DNA of 64,000 nucleotides, from positions 31,828 to 95,827 of the forward strand of contig JAAYDC010000002.1 of the NCBI GenBank assembly GCA_012729455.1. The letters run 5' to 3'. This document shows positions 16,462-25,534 of the stretch, one piece after another. The position numbers and the translations under genes were made by a program. The stretch is from Chloroflexota bacterium (GTDB lineage: Bacteria > Chloroflexota > Anaerolineae > UBA1429). Positions within the stretch are counted from its first letter, which is position 1, and every line of letters starts with the position of its first letter. A model generated the notes under the pieces. That model made no database searches. It worked only from the letters and a program-made list of their open reading frames with translations, and was not told the DNA's origin.

Positions 16462-17475
16462 ATGAAACGCTCAACCCGCATTGCTCTGACGGCTCTCGGC
16501 GGCCTGGCTGCCGCAGCCGCATTGGCACCGCTTTTTATTCGCGTGGCTCCGCTGGCCGACACCCTCCCGCCTGAGAAGCTTGCTGATGAGGATTCGCGCT
16601 TTCTCACCCTGCGAGGGATACACCTTCATTATTCCGATGCCGGTGAGGCGCCGCAAAGTTTGTTCATCCTGCACGGCTTTGGCGAATCGATCGCGGCCTG
16701 GCGCCACCTGCAGCGGCCGCTTGGCGAACACTTTCGCGTCGTCGCTGTCGACCGGCCCGGCTTTGGGTTGACAGAGCGCGTCTCGGCAGATCCGCGCGAC
16801 CCTGTCAACCCCTATGGCGTCGCTGGCCAGACGGAGCTCTTTAGCGCCATGCTGACAGAGCTTCAAGCTGCGCCGGCGGTGGTGGTGGCTCATTCGGCGG
16901 GCGCCGCGATTGCCCTGCGGCTGGCAATTATGCATCCCGAGCAGGTGCGCGCGCTGGTGCTGGTAGGTGCGGCGGTTTATACCGTGCGCCGCACTCTGGG
17001 CATCTGGCGGCGCCTGATGAACACGCGCTGGGCCAACAAGATAGGCATCCTGGCGATGCGCATCTCCCCGCGGCTGTTTGGGCACATTGCAGAACGCTCC
17101 TGGCATGACTATAGTAAGGCTGGCGATGCCTATGTCGATATGATTCGCTATCCGCTGCGCTCCGAGGATTGGGACCGCGGCCTGTGGGAAGCCGCACGGG
17201 TGCTGCCGGATACCTCCATTCTGCGGCGCCTGGGCGAGGTGCGCATGCCGGTGCTGGTGATCACCGGCGATAACGACCGCCTCGTGCCGCCTGCCGACGC
17301 GCGCAGCCTGGTGAATGCCCTGCCGAACGCGATCCTTTCGGTGATCCCCAACTGCGGGCACCTGCCGCACGAAGAATGCCCCGACGAGTTCCTGGCCGAG
17401 CTGTTCAGCTTTGCTGCCAAACTGCCGCCCGAAACGCCGCAGCAACATTTGTCAGGCACGGCGGCTATGCTATAG
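16462..17475 (+). CDS. Alpha/beta hydrolase with N-terminal membrane anchor
   Basis: 337 residues. A hydrophobic N-terminal segment (residues 6-26) looks like a signal anchor. The hydrolase fold shows FILHGFGESIAAWRHL (oxyanion HG), the nucleophile elbow VVAHSAGAA (Ser; the first Gly of GxSxG is Ala), the acid in ITGDNDRLVP and His in NCGHLPHEE, so the triad is complete. Substrate unknown; relatives act on esters or C-C bonds. A frame upstream to 16402 is open, but ATG 16462 has GAGGAG 5 bases before it. The promoter of the next gene overlaps its 3' end. Confidence 0.82.
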   Translation: MKRSTRIALTALGGLAAAAALAPLFIRVAPLADTLPPEKLADEDSRFLTLRGIHLHYSDAGEAPQSLFILHGFGESIAAWRHLQRPLGEHFRVVAVDRPGFGLTERVSADPRDPVNPYGVAGQTELFSAMLTELQAAPAVVVAHSAGAAIALRLAIMHPEQVRALVLVGAAVYTVRRTLGIWRRLMNTRWANKIGILAMRISPRLFGHIAERSWHDYSKAGDAYVDMIRYPLRSEDWDRGLWEAARVLPDTSILRRLGEVRMPVLVITGDNDRLVPPADARSLVNALPNAILSVIPNCGHLPHEECPDEFLAELFSFAAKLPPETPQQHLSGTAAML

Positions 17476-17476
17476 T
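17449..17476 (+). promoter_or_regulatory. Promoter of the P-type ATPase/TrkA operon
   Basis: -35 TTGTCA (17449-17454), 16-base spacer, -10 TATAGT (17471-17476), lying over the hydrolase stop codon. The leader would be about 70 bases. Confidence 0.55.
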
Positions 17477-17554
17477 ACATAGCTTGGAATCCGCAGCGGC
17501 TCGTTCTGCCGTACCGCCCAGAGTGGTGTTGCACGGTTCCGAGGAGAGTAACTG

Positions 17555-20371
17555 GTGAGTTTTGCGGATGCCAGCCCTGACGATGAGCTGGTCAAGCGCC
17601 TTGCAGCATTGCCCGTCGATCAACTATATACCGCCCTGGATAGCAGCCCGCAGGGGCTGGAGCCGCGCCAACTGTCCGCGCTGCGCGAGCGATACGGCCC
17701 CAATACCATCCGCGAGGTCAAAGGGTGCCCCCTGATCATACGCTTCCTCTCGCAGTTCACCCACCTGATGGCGATCATGCTGTGGGTGGCCGGCATAGCC
17801 GCTGTTATCGGCAAGATGCCCGAGCTCGCTGTGGCTATCTGGGTGGTGGTGATCATCAACGGCGTTTTCAGCTTTTGGCAGGAATTCCGCGCCGATAAAG
17901 CCGCCGAAGCCCTCAAGAATATGATGCCGCTGCAGGCCAGAGTCCTGCGCGGCGGCGAGGAGGCGCGTATCAGCGCCGAAGAGCTGATGCCTGGCGACCT
18001 GCTGTTACTATCCGAGGGCGACCGCATCTCGGCGGATGCGAGAGTGCTCCAGGAATCCGAGCTCTCGGTTGACCAATCGACCCTGACGGGCGAATCACAC
18101 CCGGTGCGCAAGACCGCCGATGCCCTGCAGCGCTCCGATCTGGCGCGCCACGAGATGCCCAACCTGGTGTTTGCCGGCACCAACGTAGCCTCCGGCACCG
18201 GCAAGGTGCTGGTGTATGCAACCGGCATGAACAGCGAGTTCGGGCGCATTGCCGGGCTGACCCAATCGGTGCGCGAAGAGCTTTCGCCCTTGCAGCGCGA
18301 GGTGCAGCGCGCTACGCGCATCGTGCTGGCCATTGCCATCAGCATCGGGCTGGTCTTTTTCGTGCTAGCGCTCTTTGTCGCCAAAGTCACGCTCATTGAG
18401 AGCTTTATCTTTATGATGGGCATGTCGGTGGCGTTCGTGCCCGAGGGCATGCTGCCGCTGGTGACGCTCTCGCTGGCGATGGGCGTGCAGCGAATGGCCA
18501 AACGCAACGCCCTGGTGAAAAAGCTCTCCTCGGTGGAGACGCTCGGCTGCACCACGGTCATCTGCACCGATAAAACCGGCACCCTCACCCAGAACGCCAT
18601 GACGGTCCGTTCGCTGTGGGCGGCTGGCCGCAGGGTGAATGTCTCCGGCGGAGGCTACGTCCCCGAGGGCAGCTTTGATGTAGCCGGCACACCGCTCGAG
18701 CTTTCGCACGAAGAGGACCTGCGCGAGCTCTTGCGCGCCGGGTCACTCTGCAACAACGCCCGACTGGTGCCGCCCAGCACGCCCGGAACTGCCTGGAGCA
18801 TCCTGGGCGACCCTACCGAGGGCGCCCTGCTGGTCTCGGCGCAAAAGGCCGGCATCCTGCTGGATACCGAGCTGGCCGCCGCCCCGCGGGTGCGCGAGCT
18901 GCCCTTTGATTCGCGCCGCAAGCGCATGACCACCCTGCATCAGCGCGGCCGCGAGTTGGTGGCTTATACCAAGGGGGCGCCCGCCGAGGTGCTTGCCCTT
19001 TGCACCCACATACTGCAGGGCGGCAAACGCGTGCCGCTAGATGACGAACAGCGTCGCGCCATCATGGCCGCCAACGATGACTATGCCCGCGCCGGTCTGC
19101 GTGTCTTGGCTGTGACGCACCGCGACCTGCACGATGGCACCAGCGCCCAGCCGCCGCTCAACAGCTGGTCGACCGAACTCACCGAACAGGACCTCACTTT
19201 TCTCGGCTTGCAGGCGATGATGGATCCGCCGCGCCCGGAAGTGGCTGAGGCTGTCGAACGCTGCCACCATGCCGGTATCCGCATCATCATGATCACCGGC
19301 GACTATGGCCTGACGGCCGCCAACATTGCCCAGCGCATCGGGATCGTCTCCAGCCCGCAGGCGCGCATTATCACCGGCCTCGACCTGGAGTCGATCACCG
19401 ACGATGAGCTTAAACAGGCCCTCGCCAGCGAGGTGATCTTTGCGCGTGTGGCGCCCGAACACAAGCTGCGGGTGGTTAAGAACCTGCAAGAGCTCGGGCA
19501 CGTGGTGGCCGTCACCGGCGACGGCGTGAACGACGCGCCGGCCCTCAAAAAGGCCGATATCGGTGTGGCGATGGGCATCACCGGCACAGACGTGGCCAAA
19601 GAGGCCGCCACGATGGTGCTCTCTGACGATAACTTTGCCTCGATTGTCAACGCCGTCGAAGAAGGCCGTGCGGTGTATGCCAACATCAAAAAGTTCTGCA
19701 CCTATATCTTTACCAGCAACACCCCCGAGGCGTACCCCTTTATCCTGTATGTGCTCAGCGGCGGGCGTATCCCGCTGGGAATGACGATCATGCAGGTGCT
19801 GGCGGTTGACTTGGGCACCGACATGGTGCCGGCTCTCGGCCTGGGCGCCGAACTGCCCGAGCCCGGCTTGATGGACCGCCCTCCGCGCAACCTGCAGGAG
19901 CACGTCATCTCGGGTCCGCTTTTGGTGCGTGCCTTTCTTTTCCTGGGCACATTTCAGTCCTTGGCGGCATTGGGCGCCTTTTTCTTTCACTACTGGACGC
20001 ATGGCTACCCGGTGGGCCAGTTCCTGGGCCTGCCCGATTCGGGCAACATCTATGTGGTAGCCACCACCATGACCCTGGCCGCCACCGTCATGACCCAGAT
20101 CGGCAACCTGTTTGCCCAGCGCACCACCCTCATGTCGGCCTTTCGCGTGCCGCTTTTTAACAACAGGCTGCTGTGGGTGGGCATTGTCACCGAGGTGCTG
20201 ATGCTGCTCGCGCTCAGTTATATCCCGGCGCTCAACGGCATCTTTAACACCGGCCCTCTGCCGCCCGAAAACATTCCTTTTTTAATCGCCCTTATCCCGC
20301 TCTTGTTCGTGGTTGACGAAATACGCAAGGCCATTCAGCGCCGCCACAACCGGCGCACCATCAGGAGGTAA
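17555..20371 (+). CDS. P-type cation ATPase, Na,K-ATPase-like (type IIC-like)
   Basis: 938-residue ion pump. Seen in order: TGES actuator motif ([11 protein letters not shown]), M4 VPEGM (Glu297), phosphorylation site DKTGTLT (Asp339), nucleotide site [13 protein letters not shown], hinge [21 protein letters not shown], then ten-helix topology. M5 reads [10 protein letters not shown] (Ser721, Asn722, Glu725) and M6 [12 protein letters not shown] (Asp752, Asp756), matching the K+-coordinating residues of Na,K-ATPase (S775, N776, E779, D804, D808 and E327). This argues for K+ (or Na+/K+, H+/K+) transport rather than Ca2+. No beta-subunit gene is present. GTG start after GAGGAG. Two trkA genes follow at once, supporting a role in K+ homeostasis. 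Confidence 0.88.
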   Translation: MSFADASPDDELVKRLAALPVDQLYTALDSSPQGLEPRQLSALRERYGPNTIREVKGCPLIIRFLSQFTHLMAIMLWVAGIAAVIGKMPELAVAIWVVVIINGVFSFWQEFRADKAAEALKNMMPLQARVLRGGEEARISAEELMPGDLLLLSEGDRISADARVLQESELSVDQSTLTGESHPVRKTADALQRSDLARHEMPNLVFAGTNVASGTGKVLVYATGMNSEFGRIAGLTQSVREELSPLQREVQRATRIVLAIAISIGLVFFVLALFVAKVTLIESFIFMMGMSVAFVPEGMLPLVTLSLAMGVQRMAKRNALVKKLSSVETLGCTTVICTDKTGTLTQNAMTVRSLWAAGRRVNVSGGGYVPEGSFDVAGTPLELSHEEDLRELLRAGSLCNNARLVPPSTPGTAWSILGDPTEGALLVSAQKAGILLDTELAAAPRVRELPFDSRRKRMTTLHQRGRELVAYTKGAPAEVLALCTHILQGGKRVPLDDEQRRAIMAANDDYARAGLRVLAVTHRDLHDGTSAQPPLNSWSTELTEQDLTFLGLQAMMDPPRPEVAEAVERCHHAGIRIIMITGDYGLTAANIAQRIGIVSSPQARIITGLDLESITDDELKQALASEVIFARVAPEHKLRVVKNLQELGHVVAVTGDGVNDAPALKKADIGVAMGITGTDVAKEAATMVLSDDNFASIVNAVEEGRAVYANIKKFCTYIFTSNTPEAYPFILYVLSGGRIPLGMTIMQVLAVDLGTDMVPALGLGAELPEPGLMDRPPRNLQEHVISGPLLVRAFLFLGTFQSLAALGAFFFHYWTHGYPVGQFLGLPDSGNIYVVATTMTLAATVMTQIGNLFAQRTTLMSAFRVPLFNNRLLWVGIVTEVLMLLALSYIPALNGIFNTGPLPPENIPFLIALIPLLFVVDEIRKAIQRRHNRRTIRR

Positions 20372-20375
20372 GTCG

Positions 20376-21023
20376 GTGCTGACGATCATCGTGGGCTGCG
20401 GACGCATGGGCTCTGGCCTGGCCCAGTACCTCTCGTTGCAGGGCCAGACTGTGCACGTGGTGGATGCCTCCGCCGAGGCCTTTGAGCGCCTCTCGCCGAC
20501 CTTTAAAGGCAAGACCTTTGTGGGGGTCGGGTTCGACCGCAATGTGCTGGAGTGTGCCGGCATCCTTAAAGCGGATGCCCTGGCATCCCTCACCCCCTCG
20601 GATGAGACCAACGTGGTGACGGCGCGTGTCGCCAGCATGGTCTACCGCGTGCCCAAGGTGGTGGCACGCCTCTACGACCCATTAAAGGCCGATATCTATC
20701 GCCGTCTGGGGCTCAACACCATCGCACCGGTCAGCTGGGGTATCCATCGCATCGCCGATATGCTCTCCAACTCGCCGCTCAACACCGTCTATTCGCTGGG
20801 GACCAATGTCGACATGGTAGAAGTGCAGGTATCCGCCCAGCTGGAGGGCCGCAGCGTCAAGGATGTGACCATCCCGGGCGAGGTGACGGTGGCAGCCATC
20901 ACCCGCGGCGGACGCACCTTTTTACCCACCTTGGCCACTGCCCTGGCCGCCGGCGATACTCTGCATCTGGTGGTGCAGGCCAGCGCCTCGGCCAAGCTCG
21001 TGGCAATGCTCAATCTGGCCTGA
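20376..21023 (+). CDS. trkA: TrkA-family K+ regulatory protein (RCK domain), first copy
   Basis: 215 residues: an N-terminal Rossmann RCK-N domain with GCGRMGSGLAQYL and acidic VVDAS for NAD(H) or nucleotide, and a C-terminal TrkA-C domain (VQVSAQLEGRSVKDVTIPG). Such proteins gate TrkH/KtrB-type K+ channels. GTG start at 20376; its AGGAGG is shared with the stop of the ATPase gene, so translation is coupled. No trkH is in the window. Confidence 0.9.
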   Translation: MLTIIVGCGRMGSGLAQYLSLQGQTVHVVDASAEAFERLSPTFKGKTFVGVGFDRNVLECAGILKADALASLTPSDETNVVTARVASMVYRVPKVVARLYDPLKADIYRRLGLNTIAPVSWGIHRIADMLSNSPLNTVYSLGTNVDMVEVQVSAQLEGRSVKDVTIPGEVTVAAITRGGRTFLPTLATALAAGDTLHLVVQASASAKLVAMLNLA

Positions 21024-21032
21024 GGAGGAAGC

Positions 21033-21707
21033 ATGAGCATGTTTGTAATGATCGCAGGGGGCGGCAAGGTGGGGGCGCATCTGGCCGAATTGCTGATCGC
21101 CGAGGGGTATCGGGTGCGCCTGGTGGAACAGCGCCGCGAGCGCGCTGAGGCTCTCCTGCAGGAATTTCCGGCCGAGCTGATCGCCTATGGCTCTGCCAGC
21201 GACCCGGTGGTGCTGGAGGCGGCCGGCATCCGCCAGGCCAATGTGGTGGCGGCTGTCACCGGAGACGACCAGACCAACCTGGTGATCGCCTCATTGGCGC
21301 GCTTTGAGTTCGGCGTGCCGCGCATCATCGGGCGCGTCAACAACCCCAAGAATGCCTGGCTGTATACCCCTACCATGGGCGTGGATGTCGCGCTCTCCCA
21401 GGCCGATTTCATGGCGCACCTGATCGCCGAAGAAATGTCGCTGGGCGATATGATGACGCTGATCAAGCTGCGTCAGGGGCAGTTCTCGCTGGTGCAGGAA
21501 AAGGTGCATCCTGAATCTGAGGTGTTTGGCAAACAGGTCAAGGATGTGTCGCTGCCAGTCAATGTGGTGCTGGTGGCGATTCTGCGCAAGGGCGAGATGC
21601 TGATCCCCAAGGGCACGACCGTCTTTCAGGAGGCAGACGAGGTCATCGCGCTGGTGCACTCGAGCTCGGCAGCCGCGCTCAACGCGCTATTATCGTTCCC
21701 GCACTAA
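21033..21707 (+). CDS. trkA: TrkA-family K+ regulatory protein (RCK domain), second copy
   Basis: 224 residues, again RCK-N (IAGGGKVGAHLAELL, acidic end LVEQRRERAE) plus TrkA-C (VHPESEVFGKQVKDVSLP). It differs clearly from the first copy, as with the CeoB/CeoC pair of mycobacteria, and the two may form a heteromeric ring. It starts 9 bases after the first copy, with GAGGAAG upstream. The pair sits behind a P-type pump, not a TrkH channel. Confidence 0.92.
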   Translation: MSMFVMIAGGGKVGAHLAELLIAEGYRVRLVEQRRERAEALLQEFPAELIAYGSASDPVVLEAAGIRQANVVAAVTGDDQTNLVIASLARFEFGVPRIIGRVNNPKNAWLYTPTMGVDVALSQADFMAHLIAEEMSLGDMMTLIKLRQGQFSLVQEKVHPESEVFGKQVKDVSLPVNVVLVAILRKGEMLIPKGTTVFQEADEVIALVHSSSAAALNALLSFPH

Positions 21708-21711
21708 GGCG

Positions 21712-22299
21712 TCAGAGCCAGTTCCTGCGTACCGCCACAATCAGCAGGATGCCCCCCACCCCCAGGACGATCCAGCCCCACGGGAACCAGCCCTCCACGG
21801 CAACTGCGGGTAGCCAGGGCATCCAGGGCACATAGCGGAGTATAGTTGGCTGCCCTTCTTTGGGCGGTGTGTACTCGTAATCGGCATAGCTCCAGTGATA
21901 TTCGCCCGTGCGCACATTGCCGCGGTTATCGATGAATTCATAAGTGACACGGTATTGGCAATCTCCCCGGCAGTGGAGCGCCTCAAACTCGACTATCTGG
22001 CCTTCGACCTGCACACCAATGATGTACGGCAAAAAGGTATAGATCGAGATCGCCACCAGCACTATGCTCAGGATCAGCAAGATGGAGTGGAACGACGTGA
22101 GCGTCTCCAAAAAACGGCCGATCTTGCTACGCGCGCGGTAGAATTCTTTAACACGAGGATTCTGCAGGACGTACGGGGATTCTGTCAGGTTAGCTTCATC
22201 ATCGAATGGATGACCGCAGGAGAAACATTTTTTTGCTCCCTGCTGGCGCATTGCGCCGCACGACGAACAAAAATACTGTGACCTCGGTGCAGATCCCAT
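21712..22299 (-). CDS. Zinc-ribbon membrane protein, DUF3592-like
   Basis: 195 residues. An N-terminal zinc ribbon (Cys11, Cys14, Cys25, Cys28) is followed by a transmembrane helix (about 71-95), an extracytoplasmic beta-rich stretch (VQVEGQIVEFEAL, YRVTYEFIDNRGNVRTGEYHW) like DUF3592, and a second transmembrane helix near the end (GWIVLGVGGILLIVAV). AAAGGAG precedes the ATG. Function unknown. It lies just downstream of the tRNA terminator, so it needs read-through or an unrecognised promoter of its own. Confidence 0.7.
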   Translation of the reverse strand: MGSAPRSQYFCSSCGAMRQQGAKKCFSCGHPFDDEANLTESPYVLQNPRVKEFYRARSKIGRFLETLTSFHSILLILSIVLVAISIYTFLPYIIGVQVEGQIVEFEALHCRGDCQYRVTYEFIDNRGNVRTGEYHWSYADYEYTPPKEGQPTILRYVPWMPWLPAVAVEGWFPWGWIVLGVGGILLIVAVRRNWL

Positions 22300-22330
22300 A
22301 GTGGTCAGCTCCTTTTAGCTAGTCTGCACT

Positions 22331-22358
22331 GAAAAGAAAAAACCCTCGATAGCGAGGG
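22331..22358 (-). terminator. Intrinsic terminator of tRNA-Val
   Basis: On the minus strand the stem CCCTCG / CGAGGG (4-base loop) is followed at once by TTTTTTCTTTTC. It starts a few bases after the tRNA 3' end. Confidence 0.88.
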
Positions 22359-22362
22359 CGTG

Positions 22363-22436
<74 letters not shown>

Positions 22437-22445
22437 AATAATTCA

Positions 22446-22474
22446 ATGATACTCGTTTTTTTGCCAGATGCCAA
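22446..22474 (-). promoter_or_regulatory. tRNA-Val promoter
   Basis: Minus strand: -35 TTGGCA (22469-22474), 17-base spacer, -10 TATCAT (22446-22451). The start falls about 3 bases before the mature tRNA 5' end. Confidence 0.65.
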
Positions 22475-22490
22475 ACTCTCGCGATTGGGC

Positions 22491-22595
22491 TCAGCGCAGC
22501 ATTGCCAAAAACCCGCAGATCATACTCGCTGCCACCAGCACACTGATGATAATCAGCACGATGCGGTAGGTTTGGTCGCGTTTTTGTTTATTCAC
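22491..22595 (-). CDS. Small single-helix membrane protein (34 residues)
   Basis: A short reading frame, GTG to TGA, overlapping the end of the TPR gene by 8 bases (GTGAATAA holds both its start and the TPR stop). The product begins MNKQKRDQTYR, continues as one transmembrane helix (IVLIIISVLVAASMICGFLA) and ends MLR: basic cytosolic end, hydrophobic core, as in real small membrane proteins. No clear ribosome site, so translation would depend on coupling. No family is recognised; a partner of the TPR protein is possible. Confidence 0.5.
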   Translation of the reverse strand: MNKQKRDQTYRIVLIIISVLVAASMICGFLAMLR

Positions 22596-23730
22596 CTTTA
22601 CTCAGCTCGTTTTGACAAAACTCCAGCCCGGTCTGGGCGACTTTGGAATTCGGGTTGATCTCGAGGGTCTTTTCAAACCACGGTATGGCTTGTTCGCATT
22701 GTTCGTTGTATTCGTAACTCATCGCCAGCACTAGCAGGTATTCTTCTTTTCGCAATCCCAGTTCGTAAGCCTTTTCAAGCTGGGCGACGGCCTCTTCGTA
22801 ATAGCGGTGGCTGTAGAGCACCACACCATAATGGGCGCGCGGCAGGGCGTAATCCGGGTCGAGCTCGATAGCCCTTTTGAGCTGCGTGACGGCTTCGTCA
22901 TAGGCGCCGGTGGTATAGTAGAGCCACCCCAGCTGGTCAAAGGCCTGCGGGTCGTTGGGGTCGGCCTTGGTGGCGCGCTCGAGCTGAATAATGGCGTTTT
23001 CGTTATCCACCGTGATGCGGTAAATGCGCGCGATATCCAGATAGATAAAGGCCAGCTTGGGGTTGAGTGCGACCGCCTTTTCGTATTCGATGACAGCCTC
23101 GTCATACTTGCCCGAGGTCTCGACTACATAGGCGTAGCTGCGCTGTACGAACGCGTCGCGCGGAGCCAGCTCGATGGCTTTTCTGGCGGCTACATCCGCA
23201 TCCGCCAGGCGGCCTGTATCAGCATAGGCCTCGGCCAGGCAGGCTTGTGCTAGGGCGTAGAGCGGATCGAGATCAGCGGCCTTGCGGCACGAATCGAGCG
23301 CATCCAGCGGCTTGGCTGACCAGTCTTGCGCCAAGCCCAGCGCAGTCTGTGCCTCGGCCGATTGTGAATCGATCTCGACGCCGCGGCGTGCCACCGCCAC
23401 TGCCTCAAGCGGCTTGCCGCGCATGATCAGTATCCTGGCCCAGCGCGCATAGGCCTGCGGATTGGCAGGGTCGAGCTCTGCCGCGCGTTGGTAGGCTGCC
23501 AGGGCCTCGCTGTTGCGGCCGGCCGCCATGGCTTCATCGCCGAGCGTCAGGTACGAGCTGGCCGGCAGCTCGGTGGCAGTGGGGGTCGGCAGTTCAAAGC
23601 CCACCCAGGTGATGATGCCCTGTTGGTTCTTCCACAACATATAGCCGACTGTGATGGCGATGATCGCCGAAAGAAACCACTGCCAGACGCCGCGGCGCCG
23701 GCTGCGGATTGGTTTGGATTCCAGATACAT
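22588..23730 (-). CDS. Membrane-anchored TPR protein
   Basis: 380 residues: a basic N-terminus (KPIRSRRRG), one transmembrane helix (about 17-34), a Pro/Thr linker, then about nine tetratricopeptide repeats (for example AYQRAAELDPANPQAYARWA and QLKRAIELDPDYALPRAHYG). It is likely an extracytoplasmic scaffold for protein-protein contacts; partners unknown. The frame is open to 23871, but the ATG at 23730 lies about 25 bases after a good -10 box, and upstream residues are not TPR-like. Confidence 0.8.
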   Translation of the reverse strand: MYLESKPIRSRRRGVWQWFLSAIIAITVGYMLWKNQQGIITWVGFELPTPTATELPASSYLTLGDEAMAAGRNSEALAAYQRAAELDPANPQAYARWARILIMRGKPLEAVAVARRGVEIDSQSAEAQTALGLAQDWSAKPLDALDSCRKAADLDPLYALAQACLAEAYADTGRLADADVAARKAIELAPRDAFVQRSYAYVVETSGKYDEAVIEYEKAVALNPKLAFIYLDIARIYRITVDNENAIIQLERATKADPNDPQAFDQLGWLYYTTGAYDEAVTQLKRAIELDPDYALPRAHYGVVLYSHRYYEEAVAQLEKAYELGLRKEEYLLVLAMSYEYNEQCEQAIPWFEKTLEINPNSKVAQTGLEFCQNELSKGE

Positions 23731-23755
23731 GCGCTCAGCTCTCTTCTCTGGGTTG

Positions 23756-23783
23756 ATTATAATGCAGCTTTTCGATGCGCCAA
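23756..23783 (-). promoter_or_regulatory. Promoter of the TPR gene
   Basis: Minus strand: -35 TTGGCG (23778-23783), 16-base spacer, -10 TATAAT (23756-23761). Confidence 0.6.
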
Positions 23784-23797
23784 CTATCAGATAGCAA

Positions 23798-23833
23798 GCG
23801 CGCTGCAGCCTGGAGAGGGGGGCTGCAGCGCGC
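23798..23833 (-). terminator. Strong 13-bp hairpin after nrdR (end of the dcw operon)
   Basis: Perfect inverted repeat GCGCGCTGCAGCC / GGCTGCAGCGCGC with a 10-base loop, 21 bases past the nrdR stop. It lacks a clear U-run, so it may be a Rho-type boundary or an RNA 3'-end stabiliser instead of a classic terminator. Confidence 0.5.
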
Positions 23834-23854
23834 GGGAATAGTCGCTGTAACGGT

Positions 23855-24322
23855 TTACGGTTCAGGCGCATCCGTGCGGCGCTCGATCATCTCGTCGACC
23901 TCGCGTTTGAGCGATTCGAGGTCGGTGAACGAGCGATACACCGATGCAAAACGCACATATGCTACCGGGTCAAGCCTCGAGAGCCCCTCCATCACCATCT
24001 CACCGATCGTACGGCTCTCGACTTCGGCCTGTCCCAGGCTGTAAAGGCGGTTTTCGATCTCTTTCACAAAGTTCTCGACCACCTCGGCACCGATCGGGCG
24101 CTTGGTGCAAGCCCGCCAGATGCCCTCAAAGAGCTTGTTGCGGTCAAAATCCTCGCGCCGGCCATCACGCTTGATGACCTGCAGGGTGACCTTGACCACC
24201 GACTCATAGGTGGTATAGCGCTGGATGCAGGCCTGGCATTCGCGCCGCCTGCGGATCCCGTCGCCCACTTCACGCGTATCGATCACCCGCGATTCGTCGG
24301 CACCGCAATAGGGGCACTTCAT
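23855..24322 (-). CDS. nrdR: Transcriptional repressor NrdR
   Basis: NrdR senses ATP/dATP and represses ribonucleotide reductase genes. The 155 residues have the N-terminal zinc ribbon (MKCPYCGADESRVIDTRE, then CQACIQRYTTYE) and the ATP-cone (VIKRDGRREDFDRNKLFEGI). Normal length. It follows ftsZ by 18 bases and is the last gene of the dcw operon, linking dNTP control with division. No nrd gene or NrdR box was seen in the window. Confidence 0.97.
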   Translation of the reverse strand: MKCPYCGADESRVIDTREVGDGIRRRRECQACIQRYTTYESVVKVTLQVIKRDGRREDFDRNKLFEGIWRACTKRPIGAEVVENFVKEIENRLYSLGQAEVESRTIGEMVMEGLSRLDPVAYVRFASVYRSFTDLESLKREVDEMIERRTDAPEP

Positions 24323-24340
24323 CGCTTGACCTCCCCAGTT

Positions 24341-25513
24341 TTACACACGCGGCTGGGTTTTACGCAGGAACGACGGCACCTCTTCGTTTTGGCGCAGTTT
24401 GCTCGAGGTGCTCTGGAAGTCGATAATGCTGTTCGAGCGCCGGAACTGCTGCGTGGTGGTGGTTTGGGCCGGTTGGGCAACCTGCGCCGATGGCGTGGTC
24501 GAGTGCAGGTTCTGCGCTACCTCATTGCTCCGGATCGGCGCGCGTCCTGCGGATGGCTTGCTGGCCTGCGTAAAACCGGTGGCGATCACCGTCACCTGCA
24601 CCATATCGCCCAGGGCTGGGTCGATGGCGGTACCAAAGATGATGTTGGCCTCCGGGTCGACCGTCTGCTTGATCAGCTCGGCAGCCTCGTTGACCTCGAT
24701 CAGCGTCAGCGAGTGGTCGCCCTTGATATTGTAGAGCACGCCCTTGGCGCCGTCGATCGAAACATCCAGCAGGCGGCTGGTGACGGCAGCCATGGCAGCG
24801 TCGGCAGCGCGGTTTTCGCCCTGGCCCACGCCGATCGACATCAGCGCCGATCCTCCGTTTGACATAATGGCGCGTACGTCGTTAAAGTCGACGTTGACCA
24901 GGCCGGTGCCGGTGATCAGCTCCGAGATGCCCTGAATGCCCATGCGCAGCATCTCATCAGCCGAGAAAAAGGCATCCGCCAGTGAGGCGTTCTTATCGAC
25001 AAACTGCAGCAGGCGGTCGTTGGGCACCACGATCAGGGTATCCACGTTGGCCTGCAGGGCGTCAATCCCGTCCATGGCCGATTTCAGCCGGCGTGGGCCC
25101 TCAAAGGTAAAGGGCTTGGTAACGACGCCCACCGTAAGGGCGCCCAGCGACTTGGCAATTTTGGCCACCACCGCGGCGCCGCCGGTGCCGGTGCCGCCGC
25201 CCATGCCGGCCGTCACAAAGACCATGTCGGCTCCGCGCAAGAGTTCGGTAATATCCTCGGACGATTCCTCGGCCGCTTTGGTGCCGATGCTGGGGTTGCC
25301 GCCTGCACCCAGGCCGCGCGTGACCTGTGCGCCGATCTGCAATCTCATGGTGGCGTGGCTGTTACGCAACGCCTGTGCGTCGGTGTTGAGCGAGATATAC
25401 TCGACACCGTCCATCTCGGTCTCGATCATGCGCTCGACGGCATTGCAGCCGCCGCCGCCGATCCCGACCACCTTGATCCTCGCCTTGCCGTTGTTGTCCT
25501 GATACACTGCCAT
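24341..25513 (-). CDS. ftsZ: Cell division protein FtsZ
   Basis: Tubulin-like GTPase that forms the Z-ring. The 390 residues show [14 protein letters not shown], the tubulin signature GGGTGTGGA, the T7 loop region [13 protein letters not shown], a variable Gln/Thr/Ser-rich linker from about residue 330, and a C-terminal peptide EVPSFLRK that should bind FtsA. Follows ftsA by 21 bases. Confidence 0.98.
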   Translation of the reverse strand: MAVYQDNNGKARIKVVGIGGGGCNAVERMIETEMDGVEYISLNTDAQALRNSHATMRLQIGAQVTRGLGAGGNPSIGTKAAEESSEDITELLRGADMVFVTAGMGGGTGTGGAAVVAKIAKSLGALTVGVVTKPFTFEGPRRLKSAMDGIDALQANVDTLIVVPNDRLLQFVDKNASLADAFFSADEMLRMGIQGISELITGTGLVNVDFNDVRAIMSNGGSALMSIGVGQGENRAADAAMAAVTSRLLDVSIDGAKGVLYNIKGDHSLTLIEVNEAAELIKQTVDPEANIIFGTAIDPALGDMVQVTVIATGFTQASKPSAGRAPIRSNEVAQNLHSTTPSAQVAQPAQTTTTQQFRRSNSIIDFQSTSSKLRQNEEVPSFLRKTQPRV

Positions 25514-25534
25514 GATTTCTCCCTCTCCTCGTTT

